DNA from: CBDATA01 sp965215615
GTDB lineage: Bacteria; Acidobacteriota; Vicinamibacteria; Marinacidobacterales; Marinacidobacteraceae
Reading direction: 5' to 3'
DNA length: 64,000 nt
Assembly (NCBI GenBank): GCA_965215615.1
Contig: OZ244068.1
Span: 1,984,001-2,048,000 of the forward strand
The notes under the pieces are model-generated. The model saw only the letters and a program-made list of their open reading frames with translations, did not search any database and was not told the DNA's origin. Below, piece by piece: positions 50,297-59,465 of this stretch. Numbering within the stretch: position 1 is the stretch's first letter; every line of letters starts with the position of its first letter. Both the position numbers and the translations under genes were made by a program.

Positions 50297-52034
50297 CCCG
50301 GATTATTCACCTAGTCCGGCGATCAAGGGGTAGGCGTGGCCACCAAGTAACGGTAGGATAACGGTTTAGAAGACAAAACCCAGCCGCGGGAGGCAACCAC
50401 GCCATGGTCGAGAGCTTAGACCAGTTCGTAACATCGTTCAACCGTTCGATCCGGGTCGAGTGCCGGGAGGACCGATTGACGGGTGACGCAGGAGCGATCC
50501 CGATTCGAGAGGTGATGGATCGAACGGGGGTGACGCGGGAGTTGGCATCTCGCCTTCTGGACCCGCGAGACAGCGCACGAGTGAGGTATTCGCTGGAGAC
50601 TCTGCTTCGGGAGCGGGTGAGCCTCCTGTGTCAGGGATGGTTTGACCAGGACGATGCGGACCGGTTGCGCCGGGATCCTGCGTTCCGGGCATCGGTTTGC
50701 TCCGGGAAGGGTGCCGGGGTGTTGGCGGAGGATCAGAGCCTGGCATCGCAGCCGACGATGTCGCGGCTGATGGGGATGATGAAGACGGAAGAGAACCTGG
50801 AGGTTCTGAACGAGGTTCTTCTGGGGTACGGGATGCGACGGATTCTCTCGGAGCGCGGGTCTCGGCGTCTGCGGCGCATGGTCATCGACCTGGATGGGCT
50901 TCCGGTGGAAGCGCATGGGAACCAATCGGGGAGCGAGTGGAACGGTCACTATCGGCAGCGTATGTTCCATTCCTTGGTAGCGAGCAGCGGGGAGCACGGG
51001 GATCTCCTCGGAGGGATCGTGCGCCGGGGGGCATGTTCGTCTGCGGACGGTTCGCCCGATTTCGTGAACTGGCTGTGCGAGCGGTTGATCGGGAAGAGCT
51101 GTCGCTCGGTGCTGTTCCGGATCGATGCCGGCTTCAGCGGGGATACGGTGCTGTCGGTGATCGAGGATCGCCGGCAGAGCCACGTATCGCGGCTGGTGGA
51201 CAACGCGGTTCTGGCCCGGATGGCAAGGCCGTATCTTCGGCGTCCTCCGGGGCGCCCGCCTCGCGGTACCCGGATCCGGCTGTACGAGGATCGGTACCGT
51301 GCGGGGAGTTGGAAACAGGCGCGACGCGTGGTCCTCGTGGTGCTGGACAAGCCGGGAGAACTCATCTCCCGCTATTTCTGGCTGGTCACCAACCTGCCAC
51401 GGAGGGAGTGGCCGGCGGAGAAGTTGTTGAACCTGTACCGAACCCGCGGGAAGGCGGAGAAGCACATGGGAGAACTGATGACGGAGCAGTCGGTGCTGCT
51501 GTCATCCGCTCCCCGTTCCGGCAAGGAAGCACCCTCGGACCCGGAGAAGCAGAATCGCGTCGATCCCGCGAACCAGGCGCTGTTCCTGCTGCATCTGCTG
51601 GCTTACCAGGTGCTGCATGTCGGGCGACGATTGATGGAGCGATCCACCCGGCGCGGATGGAGCATCCGGCGTTTCCGGGAACGGGTGCTGAAGGTACCGG
51701 CCCGAGTGGTGACGCACGGCAGAAGAATCACCTTCGTCATCTCTCGTGACATGGCCGACGACTGGAACCGCTTCCTCTCTCTGCTTCCCAGACTCGATTG
51801 GGAATGCGGTTGACACCGTTTTTGGAAGAAAACGCCACAGTTCACCGGGTGAGGTGTCCGTTACGCCGATTCTCTCGATCTCTCCGAACCAAATCCTCCC
51901 GTTGACCACTCGAAAACCCCAGCGCAAGCCGGATCAGCGACGTAAAAAACCTACCCCGCATCAGCTCTCACCCCATCATCTCGTCTCTTCAGCTATCTCT
52001 GTCTTTATGGAATGCCTCTCATGAATAATCCGGG
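50297..52034 (+). mobile_element. Intact IS1380-family element
   Basis: 1738 bp with perfect 13-bp inverted ends, CCCGGATTATTCA and its complement, flanked by the 5-bp direct repeat ATGAA (50292-50296 and 52035-52039). One transposase gene; 220 bp of non-coding DNA follow it within the element. Confidence 0.92.
50404..51813 (+). CDS. IS1380-family transposase
   Basis: A 469-residue DDE transposase. Family markers: SLASQPTMSRLMGMM, VIDLDGLPVEAHGNQ with the first catalytic Asp and GNQ (usually GxQ), HSLVASSGEHGDLLGG, RIDAGFSGDTVLSVIE with the second Asp, and NLYRTRGKAEKHMGEL containing the catalytic Glu. Length and frame are intact, ends and target repeat are present, so the element may still be mobile. 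It inserted at the 3' end of the second antitoxin copy. Confidence 0.92.
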   Translation: MVESLDQFVTSFNRSIRVECREDRLTGDAGAIPIREVMDRTGVTRELASRLLDPRDSARVRYSLETLLRERVSLLCQGWFDQDDADRLRRDPAFRASVCSGKGAGVLAEDQSLASQPTMSRLMGMMKTEENLEVLNEVLLGYGMRRILSERGSRRLRRMVIDLDGLPVEAHGNQSGSEWNGHYRQRMFHSLVASSGEHGDLLGGIVRRGACSSADGSPDFVNWLCERLIGKSCRSVLFRIDAGFSGDTVLSVIEDRRQSHVSRLVDNAVLARMARPYLRRPPGRPPRGTRIRLYEDRYRAGSWKQARRVVLVVLDKPGELISRYFWLVTNLPRREWPAEKLLNLYRTRGKAEKHMGELMTEQSVLLSSAPRSGKEAPSDPEKQNRVDPANQALFLLHLLAYQVLHVGRRLMERSTRRGWSIRRFRERVLKVPARVVTHGRRITFVISRDMADDWNRFLSLLPRLDWECG

Positions 52035-52236
52035 ATGAAGAACGGAGCGCCAGCTCTTCGGGAGGCCGCATCTCGTCCCACAGGGCCGCGAGCTTCGGAT
52101 TCGTGGGTCGCCGGGTGTCCATCCACCGCCGGTACTCCTCGGGGGACATGTACTTGGTGATTTCGTACTTCCGGTCGCGGACCTCGCGCACGAAACGGAT
52201 GCAGTCGAACCTCTCCGCGGGCTTGTCAGTCGTCAT
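51976..52236 (-). CDS. Small antitoxin-like protein, copy 2 with IS-derived tail
   Basis: An 86-residue frame starting at ATG 52236, 11 bp inside the end of hsdM-PIN. The first ~66 residues match copy 1 closely (MTTDKPAERFDCIRFVREVR). From RIIHERHSIKTEIAEETR onward it is encoded by the IS1380 end, replacing a short native tail (about SREP). It is the expected partner of the PIN domain fused to HsdM, whose family is normally followed by exactly this kind of gene. Confidence 0.72.
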   Translation of the reverse strand: MTTDKPAERFDCIRFVREVRDRKYEITKYMSPEEYRRWMDTRRPTNPKLAALWDEMRPPEELALRSSSRIIHERHSIKTEIAEETR

Positions 52237-54670
52237 GAATCAGACCCTCCGGGTTCTCTATGGGGATCGCAGGATAGCCCATCTCGCGATTGACCCGGTG
52301 GAACTTCGCGATGCGCGGCTCATTCACCAGGTGGCGGAAATTCCAGCTCGCGAGCGAATCCACCCGGGCGATGCTGGCAAAGGCCACATGCTGCGCGTCG
52401 TCATGACTGCGCCGGGAGAGCGCGCCCGCCGCCAGATACGCATCGGCCAGTCGGGTGGCAGCGTCAGAAGGAGCAATTGTCTCCAAGTGGGCTGACGGAA
52501 CCCGATCCAACCATGCCTGCACCCGGGTCGGGGCGTTCGCAAGCTCGTCCAACGTGACTTCCGACAGGACGAGCGTTGCCCGGCCGTCGAAAAACCACTG
52601 GAAGAGTCGCCGGGACGCATCCTGGAACAGATCGTCCTCGCAGCCGCCGATGACCGAGGTGTCCACATAAATCCGCCGCTTTCCGTAAGAAGCGCGCGGC
52701 TCGGCGGCGAGCAGCCCATCGAGCAGGCCCTCCGCTTCGCGTTCGAGCGACCGGATCCCGGCGTGGATGGCTTCGAGCGACCGCATCGGCTTCGGCTTGT
52801 AGAAGTACCGGTTGAAGCTGATCTCGTAGCCGATCTTCACCTTGTCCGCGAGGAACCAGGCATCCGGTGCCCACGGCAGGACTTCGCGGCGCAGGAAGCC
52901 CTCGATGCCGCCCGCTTCGAGCAGCGGAACCTGCTCGGTATCCCGGAGTTCGGGGTCCGGCTCGTATTCGACGATGGCTGGCTTCCCGTTCACGACCGCC
53001 GGGAAGAGACCGCGCAGGGGATCGGCCTCGGTGTCCCGCCAGACCTTCCGGATGACCGGCGGCGCGGATTCGCTGCGCGTTCCGTTCTCTTTCAGCTCCC
53101 GGATCTCCGCCGGCCGATACACCCGGCCGGGTTCGGCCCCCTCGATGCGGAGCGGCCGCTCCACCGTGACCTTCCGGTACCCGAAGGCGGCGTTCTCGAA
53201 GATCCGGCTCTCCTCCGTTTCCTCGAAATCGAGAAACACGCGGCAGATGCGATCGATGTCCTCTTCCGAAAGCTCGCAGTTCTTCTTGCCGAGGTTCTTG
53301 CGGAGCGGACGGAACCATCCGGCGGCGTGAATCAACTGGACCTTGCCGCGGCGATGCTCCGGCTTCCGGTTGGTGAGCACCCAGACGTAGGTCGCGATCC
53401 CGGTGTTGTAGAAGAGGCCCGTCGGGAGCGCGACGATGGCTTCGAGCCAGTCGTTTTCGAGAATCCAGCGCCGGATGTTGCTCTCCCCCTGCCCCGCGTC
53501 GCCGGTGAACAGCGAGCTGCCGTTGTGGACCTCGGCGATCCGGCTGCCGAGCGGGGTGTCCCGCTTCATCTTGGACAGCTTGTTCACGAGGAACAGGAGC
53601 TGGCCGTCGCTCGACCGGGTCACCAGCGAGAACTCGGGGTCGCCGGCGTGCGAGATGACGAACCGGGGGTCGCGCATCTCCTTCTTGCCGCCCATGCGCT
53701 CGAGGTCGGTCTTCCAACTCTTGCCGTAGGGCGGATTGGAGAGCATGAAATCGAACTCGCGGGACCCGAAGGCGTCGTTCGCGAGGGTGGAGTACTTCGG
53801 CCCGCCCACGATGTTGTCGGCGGCCTGTCCTTCGCCCTTGAGCAGCAGGTCCGCCTTGCAGATGGCGTAGGTCTCGGCGTTGATCTCCTGGCCGAAGAGA
53901 TGGGTGGAGATCTCCTTGCCGCGTTCTTCGGCAAGCTCCAGAAGCGTCTGCTCCCCGAGGGTCAGCATCCCCCCGGTGCCGCAGGCCCCGTCGTAGAGCA
54001 GATAGGTTCCCGAAGGGATCTCGTCCACGACCGGCAGGAACAGCAGGCGGGCCATCAGCCGCACCGCGTCGCGCGGGGTCCAGTGCTCGCCGGCTTCTTC
54101 GTTGTTCTCCTCGTTGAAACGGCGGACCAACTCCTCGAAGATGGAGCCCATCCCGTGGTTGTCGAGCCCGGGCAGTGCGACCGAGCCGTCCTTCTTCCGG
54201 GCCGGATGCGGGCTCAGGTTGATCCCCGGGGAGGTGAGCCTTTCGATGAGCCCGCCGAGCGCGTCGCCCTCGGAAAGGCGCGGAATCTGGTTGCGGAATT
54301 CGAAGTTGTCCAGGATCTCCTGGACGTTCGGGGAGAAGCCGTCGAGCCACGCCTCGAAGTCGGCCCGGAGCTGCTTTTGGGCTGCGCGCGACCGGAGATC
54401 CCGCATCCGGAACTTCGAGGTGTTGTAGAAAGCCTGCCCGGCCGCCTGGCGAAGCGCCATGTCCTGATCCACCACGCCCGCCTGATCGAGCCTCGCCTTC
54501 ATGTCGAGGACATCCTGTTTCGAGTCCTCGAGCACCGCGTCCAGCCGGCGGAGCACGGTCAACGGCAGGATCACATCGCGGTACTTGCCGCGGACATAGA
54601 GATCCCGGAGCAGGTCGTCGGCGATGCCCCAGATGGTGTTGGCGATCCAGTTGAGGTCGGCAGTCGTCAT
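52226..54670 (-). CDS. hsdM: Type I methyltransferase HsdM fused to a C-terminal PIN toxin domain
   Basis: An 814-residue protein. Residues 1-655 are a complete HsdM: N-terminal helical domain, SAM motif YDGACGTGGML at 226-236, catalytic NPPY at 312-315, and the C-terminal VKIGYEISFNRYFYKPKPMR and helix IRSLEREAEGLLDGL typical of the end of this subgroup. From about 664 a PIN domain follows in frame: KRRIYVDTSVIGGCEDD (Asp670), SEVTLDELANAP (Glu709), HDDAQHVAFASI (Asp758) and SLASWNFRHLVN. This PIN type is normally a free toxin with its own antitoxin gene behind it, which is the case here. Junction at about 52681. HsdM modifies host DNA and forms the core of the type I complex. Confidence 0.88.
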   Translation of the reverse strand: MTTADLNWIANTIWGIADDLLRDLYVRGKYRDVILPLTVLRRLDAVLEDSKQDVLDMKARLDQAGVVDQDMALRQAAGQAFYNTSKFRMRDLRSRAAQKQLRADFEAWLDGFSPNVQEILDNFEFRNQIPRLSEGDALGGLIERLTSPGINLSPHPARKKDGSVALPGLDNHGMGSIFEELVRRFNEENNEEAGEHWTPRDAVRLMARLLFLPVVDEIPSGTYLLYDGACGTGGMLTLGEQTLLELAEERGKEISTHLFGQEINAETYAICKADLLLKGEGQAADNIVGGPKYSTLANDAFGSREFDFMLSNPPYGKSWKTDLERMGGKKEMRDPRFVISHAGDPEFSLVTRSSDGQLLFLVNKLSKMKRDTPLGSRIAEVHNGSSLFTGDAGQGESNIRRWILENDWLEAIVALPTGLFYNTGIATYVWVLTNRKPEHRRGKVQLIHAAGWFRPLRKNLGKKNCELSEEDIDRICRVFLDFEETEESRIFENAAFGYRKVTVERPLRIEGAEPGRVYRPAEIRELKENGTRSESAPPVIRKVWRDTEADPLRGLFPAVVNGKPAIVEYEPDPELRDTEQVPLLEAGGIEGFLRREVLPWAPDAWFLADKVKIGYEISFNRYFYKPKPMRSLEAIHAGIRSLEREAEGLLDGLLAAEPRASYGKRRIYVDTSVIGGCEDDLFQDASRRLFQWFFDGRATLVLSEVTLDELANAPTRVQAWLDRVPSAHLETIAPSDAATRLADAYLAAGALSRRSHDDAQHVAFASIARVDSLASWNFRHLVNEPRIAKFHRVNREMGYPAIPIENPEGLIHDD

Positions 54671-54728
54671 GCGAAACCGGAGCGAAGAATACCGGCGGGC
54701 GCGACGGTTCCCGACATCCCCCCGCTGC

Positions 54729-54734
54729 TACTCT
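54729..54734 (+). promoter_or_regulatory. Leaderless-type -10 box of the epimerase gene
   Basis: TACTCT preceded by GC, 6 nt (CCCCCC) before ATG 54741, with no ribosome site. Confidence 0.5.
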
Positions 54735-54740
54735 CCCCCC

Positions 54741-55661
54741 ATGCCACAGGCCCTTTCGGTAGCTATCACCGGGGCGACCGGACTCATCGGCCGGGCGCTC
54801 GTCGCTTCGCTCGTCAAGGACGGGCATCGGGTGATTCCCATCAGCCGCTCCGGCAAGAAGCCCGCGGGTTTCTCCGGCGATGTCGTCACCTGGAGCCCGG
54901 ACGATGCCGAACGGAATGCGGAGGCTCTCGACGGCCTCGATGCGGTGGTCCACCTCGCCGGCGAGCCGGTAGGCAAGCGCTGGACGGCTTCCCGGCGGCG
55001 CGCCATCCGCGACAGCCGGACGGACGGAACCCGCGCGGTCGTCGAGGCACTCGAGCGCTGCCCGAACCGGCCGAAACGGCTGCTCGGCGCTTCGGCGATC
55101 GGCTACTACGGGCCCCGCGACGACGAGCAACTGGACGAGGAAGCGGCTGCCGGAGAGGGTTTCCTCGCCGACACCTGCCGGGACTGGGAAGCCGAGACCG
55201 GGAAGGCCGCGGCGCTCGGAATCCCCACCACCTCCCTCCGGATCGGCATCGTTCTCTCTCCGGATGGCGGCGCGCTCGCCACCATGCTGCCCCCGTTCCG
55301 GCTCGGTGCCGGAGGGCCGCTCGGCTCCGGACAACAGTGGATGCCCTGGATCCACCTCGCGGACGTGGTCGGTGCCATCCGTCACCTCCTCCGGATCGAA
55401 ACGGAGACGCTCGAACCGGTCTATAACCTCACCGCGCCGAGCCCGGCACGGAACGCCGACTTCACCCGCGCCCTCGGCCGGGTCCTGCGGCGCCCCGCCT
55501 TTCTCCCGGCACCCGCCTTCGCCATGCGACTCGCATTCGGCGAGATGGCCGATGCTCTTCTCCTTTCCGGGGCGAGGGTGATCCCCGACCGGCTGCTTTC
55601 CAGTGGATACAGCTTCCGCCATCCGGAATTGGAGCCGGCGCTCGCGCATCTGCTGAAGTGA
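54741..55661 (+). CDS. TIGR01777-family NAD(P)-dependent epimerase
   Basis: A 306-residue short-chain dehydrogenase-like protein of the TIGR01777 (YfcH/SDR39U1) family. N-terminal nucleotide site VAITGATGLIGRALV, then VVHLAGEPVGKRWTASRRR, RLLGASAIGYYGPRDDE and LRIGIVLSPDGGAL; C-terminal DUF1731-type RLAFGEMADALLLSGARVIP and GYSFRHPELEPAL. Cytoplasmic; substrate unknown in the whole family. Its stop overlaps the start of the PBP gene by GTGA. Divergent from hsdM, it marks the end of the defence block. Confidence 0.9.
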   Translation: MPQALSVAITGATGLIGRALVASLVKDGHRVIPISRSGKKPAGFSGDVVTWSPDDAERNAEALDGLDAVVHLAGEPVGKRWTASRRRAIRDSRTDGTRAVVEALERCPNRPKRLLGASAIGYYGPRDDEQLDEEAAAGEGFLADTCRDWEAETGKAAALGIPTTSLRIGIVLSPDGGALATMLPPFRLGAGGPLGSGQQWMPWIHLADVVGAIRHLLRIETETLEPVYNLTAPSPARNADFTRALGRVLRRPAFLPAPAFAMRLAFGEMADALLLSGARVIPDRLLSSGYSFRHPELEPALAHLLK

Positions 55662-57907
55662 ACCGCGCCACAAGAGCCCGGCGAACGGCCCGGCGCATCG
55701 TCCTCGTCTTCCTGTTCCTCGGTTCGGCGGTCTCCGGATCGATGCTCGGGCTGCTCTTCGCCTACCAGAGCGACATACCGCTGATCGAAGAGCTCGAAGG
55801 CCACGAATCGAGCGCCACCAGCATCATCTACGACCGGGAGGGCGTGGAAATCGGCCAGTTCTCCATCGAACGCCGCATCGAGCTCGAATTCGAAACTCTC
55901 CCGGAATACGTCCGGAACGCGATCGTCGCGAGCGAGGACCAGCGTTTCTGGACGCACTTCGGGTTCGACCTGATCGGCATCACCCGGGCTGCCTGGGACA
56001 ACTTCCGGGCCCGACGCATCGTCTCCGGCGCGAGCACCATCACCCAGCAGGTGGCGCGGCAACTCTTCCTGAACCGCGAAGAGACCCTCGAGCGAAAGAT
56101 CAAGGAAGCCATCACCGCGATCCGCATCGAGCGCGCCTACCGGAAAGAGGAAATCCTGACCTTCTATGCGAACCAGGTGTTCCTCGGGCACGGAAACCAC
56201 GGGTTCGAAGCCGCGGCCCAGTACTACTTCGACAAGTCCACCCCCGAGATCAGCGTCGGCGAAGCCGCGATGCTGATCGGACTCGCGCCCAACCCGGCCC
56301 GGTTCAGCCCCTACCGCAGCCTCGAACGCGCCATCGAGCGACGCGACATCGTGCTCGCCCGGATGCTCTCGGAGGGATATCTGACCGGGCCGGAGGTCGC
56401 GGCTGCCCGCGCCGAGCCGGTCGCACTCCGGGCGCGCGAATCCCATCCGCTTGCTCCCCACTTCCTCGAAATGGTCCGCCAGCACCTCGCGAGCCGCTAC
56501 GGCAGCGAGCAGACCTACGAAGGCGGGCTGCGGGTCCACACCACCCTCGATTCCTCGATGCAGCGGGCGGCGAACGAAGCCGTGGACATGACCCTGCGCG
56601 CCCACGACAAACGGCGCGGCTTCCGCGGCTTCGCCCGCAACCTCGGCGACGACGGGGTGGATTTCGACGAATTCCGTGACGTTTCCTGGAGCGGGACACC
56701 CACGACCGGAGACGTGGTCGCCGGGGTGGTCGAAGAAGCCGGCGCCACCCCTCGCATCCGGATCGGCACCCGTTCGGCGCGGGTGGATCCCGAATCCCTC
56801 CGCTGGACCCTTCGGCCGGCCGCGAGGCTCTTCCGCACCGGAGATGTGGGCGATTTCCGCATCCTCGAGGATTCCGGCGAAGAACTGCTCGTGGGCCTCG
56901 AACAGGAGCCCCTGACCGAGGGGGCCTTCCTGGCGCTGGATGTCCGGACCGGGGCCATGCTCGCGCTGGTCGGCGGCTTCGACTTCGAGCGCAGCGAGTT
57001 CAACCGCGTCACCCAGGCGAAGAGACAGGCGGGCTCCTCGTTCAAACCGTTTTCCTACGGTGCCGCCCTCGAATCCGGCCGCTTCTCTCCCACCTCGCTG
57101 CTACTCGACGCGCCGTTCTCCTGGACCGACCCGGTCACCGAAGTTCCTTACGAGCCGAAGAACTACGACGAGGAGCATCGCGGCTGGATCACGCTGCGCC
57201 AGGCGCTCGAAGGCTCCCGGAACGTCCCCGCGGTCCGCATGGTGCACGAAGTGGGGCCCGAAAACGTGGTGAACCTGGCGCGGCGGCTCGGGATCACCGG
57301 CGATCTGCCTCCGGTGCTGTCGCTCACTCTCGGCTCCGCCGATGTCACCCTGCTCGAAATGGTCTCCGCGTACAGCGCCTTCCCGAACCAGGGGGTGCGC
57401 ATGGCTCCCCACTTCATCACCCGGGTCACCGACCGTAACGGGCGCGAACTGGAACGTTTCCACCCGGAAACCGCCTCGGTGGTGAGCGCCGAACTCGCGT
57501 ACGTCCTGACTCATCTCCTCGAAGGAGTCGTCGCCCGCGGAACCGCCCGCGGCGCGCGCAGCGTGGATCGCCCGATCGCCGGCAAAACCGGAACCACCAA
57601 CGACTTCACCGATGCCTGGTTCATCGGCTTCGATACCGCAGTGGCCGCCGGGGTCTGGGTGGGCAACGACCAGAACGACACCCTCGGACCCTCCCAGAGC
57701 GGCGCGGTGGTCGCCCTCCCTGCCTGGCGTCACTTCATGACCCGGGTGGATACCGGAGCCACCTCGTGGGACGGCTTCCAGCCTCCGCCGGGCGTACCGC
57801 TCGTTCCGGTGGATCTCGAAACCGGCAGGCCGGCGGCGGACGGCCCGAACACGATTCTGGAGGCGTTCCTTCCCGGAACCGAACCCACCATCCTGAACAA
57901 CAACTGA
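55658..57907 (+). CDS. Class A penicillin-binding protein (PBP1A type)
   Basis: A 749-residue bifunctional peptidoglycan glycosyltransferase and transpeptidase. One membrane anchor at about 10-32 (RIVLVFLFLGSAVSGSMLGL). GT51 domain about 55-230 with EDQRFWTHFGFD (catalytic Glu93), GASTITQQVARQLF and RKIKEAITAIRIER-like elements. Transpeptidase domain with SSFKPF (Ser460, Lys463), a SxN-like SAYSAFPNQG further on and GKTGTTNDFTDAW. Length is normal and no lesion was seen. It builds and cross-links cell-wall glycan at the inner membrane. GTG start overlaps the preceding stop, and the LemA gene begins 25 bp after. Confidence 0.93.
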   Translation: MNRATRARRTARRIVLVFLFLGSAVSGSMLGLLFAYQSDIPLIEELEGHESSATSIIYDREGVEIGQFSIERRIELEFETLPEYVRNAIVASEDQRFWTHFGFDLIGITRAAWDNFRARRIVSGASTITQQVARQLFLNREETLERKIKEAITAIRIERAYRKEEILTFYANQVFLGHGNHGFEAAAQYYFDKSTPEISVGEAAMLIGLAPNPARFSPYRSLERAIERRDIVLARMLSEGYLTGPEVAAARAEPVALRARESHPLAPHFLEMVRQHLASRYGSEQTYEGGLRVHTTLDSSMQRAANEAVDMTLRAHDKRRGFRGFARNLGDDGVDFDEFRDVSWSGTPTTGDVVAGVVEEAGATPRIRIGTRSARVDPESLRWTLRPAARLFRTGDVGDFRILEDSGEELLVGLEQEPLTEGAFLALDVRTGAMLALVGGFDFERSEFNRVTQAKRQAGSSFKPFSYGAALESGRFSPTSLLLDAPFSWTDPVTEVPYEPKNYDEEHRGWITLRQALEGSRNVPAVRMVHEVGPENVVNLARRLGITGDLPPVLSLTLGSADVTLLEMVSAYSAFPNQGVRMAPHFITRVTDRNGRELERFHPETASVVSAELAYVLTHLLEGVVARGTARGARSVDRPIAGKTGTTNDFTDAWFIGFDTAVAAGVWVGNDQNDTLGPSQSGAVVALPAWRHFMTRVDTGATSWDGFQPPPGVPLVPVDLETGRPAADGPNTILEAFLPGTEPTILNNN

Positions 57908-57932
57908 ACTTTCTCCCTTCTTCTGGACTTCC

Positions 57933-58559
57933 ATGAATCGCAAACTTCTCCTCGTCGGCTGCGGTGTCGCGCTCGCGGCCCTCGTCGTCATCGGGCTCAT
58001 CGCCTTTTTCGGCGTGACTTCCACCTACAACCGCCTGGTGCAGGGGGATGAAGCCGTGAAAGCCGGCTGGGCCCAGGTCGAAAACGTCTATCAGCGGCGG
58101 AGCGACCTGATCCCCAACCTGGTCGCAACCGTCGAAGGCGCGGCAGATTTCGAGCGCGAAACGCTCGAAGCCGTGATCTTGGCCCGCTCCCGCGCCACCG
58201 GAATCCAGCTCTCCGCCGACGACCTCGGCGACCCCCAGGCACTCGCCCGCTTCCAGCAGGCGCAGGGTGCGCTCTCCGGGGCGCTTTCCCGGTTGCTCGT
58301 GACCGTGGAGCGCTATCCGACGATCCAGGCCAACCAGAACTTCCTGAGCCTTCAGGACGAGCTCGCGGGGACCGAAAACCGGATCGCGGTGGAGCGGCGA
58401 CGCTTCAACGAGGCGGCGCAGACCTACAACACCCTGCGGCGCGGCTTCTTCACCCGCATCGTGGCATCGCTTTTCGACTTCGGCGAAGCGGCCTATTTCG
58501 AAGCCGACGAGGGAGCGGACTCCGCGCCCACGGTGGACTTCAGCGAACCGGAAGCCTGA
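57933..58559 (+). CDS. lemA: LemA family protein
   Basis: A 208-residue LemA protein: a single N-terminal membrane helix (LLLVGCGVALAALVVIGLIA) that could also be a lipoprotein signal because of the GCG cysteine, then a helical LemA domain with YNRLVQGDEAVKAGWAQVEN, VYQRRSDLIPNLVATVEG and ENRIAVERRRFNEAAQTYNT. Family role is unclear; LemA and TPM-domain genes are commonly adjacent, as here, suggesting a joint envelope function. Confidence 0.92.
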   Translation: MNRKLLLVGCGVALAALVVIGLIAFFGVTSTYNRLVQGDEAVKAGWAQVENVYQRRSDLIPNLVATVEGAADFERETLEAVILARSRATGIQLSADDLGDPQALARFQQAQGALSGALSRLLVTVERYPTIQANQNFLSLQDELAGTENRIAVERRRFNEAAQTYNTLRRGFFTRIVASLFDFGEAAYFEADEGADSAPTVDFSEPEA

Positions 58560-58566
58560 GAAGCCG

Positions 58567-59460
58567 GTGGCAAGACTCGCGCGGCGCTTCGGAGCGGTGC
58601 TGATCGGTGCCCTCCTCTCGGTTTCCGCCTTCGGGCAGGACATTCCCGAGCTCTCCGGACGAGTCGTGGACGAGGCGGAGCTGCTGGATCCGGCCGAACG
58701 GACCCGGCTCGAATCCCTCCTCGCGCAAATCGAAGCGGAAACCACCGTCCAGATCGTCATCCTCTCGGTTCCCCGCATCGAAACCTCGATCGAGGACTTT
58801 TCGATCCGGGTGGCAGAAGCGTGGGGGATCGGGCAGGCGGAAACCGACAACGGCGCTCTCGTGGTCGTCTCGGTGGAGGACCGCGCGAGCCGGATCGAGG
58901 TGGGGTACGGGCTCGAGTCCGTGCTTCCCGATGGGCTCGCCGGACGCATTCTCCGCGAAGGGCTCCGGCCGCATTTCCAGGAAGGGAACTACGCCACCGG
59001 TTTCGAGCAGACCGCGCTTCGCATCGCCGGTACCGCCATCGGGACGTACTCGGCGGCAGATAGCCCCGGACCGGCTGGCGGGCGGCAGCGTCGCGGACCC
59101 GGCGGCCTCTTCCTCATCCTGGCGCTGGTCGGCTTCCAGATCCTCGGATTTCTCGGGAACGCCATCGGCCCGTGGGCGGCGGGACTCGCCGGCGGCGGAG
59201 TCGCGCTCCTGCTGGGTCTGCTGATCGCCGGCCCGTTCGCCCTCCTGTGGCTCGTTCCGCTGGGCCTCGGTGCCGGATTCATGGCCACCGGGATGACCCG
59301 CGCCGCCTCCGCTCGCAGCGGTGCCGGATGGGGTTACGCCGGCATTCCGGGCGGCGGCGGCTTCATGATGGGAGGCTCGGGGATCGGCGGCGGCTTCGGG
59401 AGCGTCTTTTCCGGAGGCGGCGGCGGCTTCGGCGGCGGTGGCGCGAGCGGGAGCTGGTGA
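58567..59460 (+). CDS. TPM-domain membrane protein (YgcG-like)
   Basis: A 297-residue protein. GTG 58567 opens a signal peptide (VARLARRFGAVLIGALLSVS and AFGQD). The TPM domain covers about 30-160: LSGRVVDEAELLDPAERTRL, VQIVILSVPRIETSIEDFSI, WGIGQAETDNGALVVVSVED and GYGLESVLPDG. Membrane helices follow (FLILALVGFQILGFLG; ALLLGLLIAGPFALLW) and the tail is Gly/Ser-rich (GGGGFGGGGASGSW), as is usual. It is 8 bp after lemA and likely co-transcribed. Confidence 0.9.
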   Translation: MARLARRFGAVLIGALLSVSAFGQDIPELSGRVVDEAELLDPAERTRLESLLAQIEAETTVQIVILSVPRIETSIEDFSIRVAEAWGIGQAETDNGALVVVSVEDRASRIEVGYGLESVLPDGLAGRILREGLRPHFQEGNYATGFEQTALRIAGTAIGTYSAADSPGPAGGRQRRGPGGLFLILALVGFQILGFLGNAIGPWAAGLAGGGVALLLGLLIAGPFALLWLVPLGLGAGFMATGMTRAASARSGAGWGYAGIPGGGGFMMGGSGIGGGFGSVFSGGGGGFGGGGASGSW

Positions 59461-59465
59461 GGGCG

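Noticed and set aside
50044..52236. Duplicated flanks of the IS1380 element as a long target duplication
   Set aside because: The flanking copies differ at many bases and encode two paralogues; the true target repeat is the 5-bp ATGAA next to the 13-bp ends.
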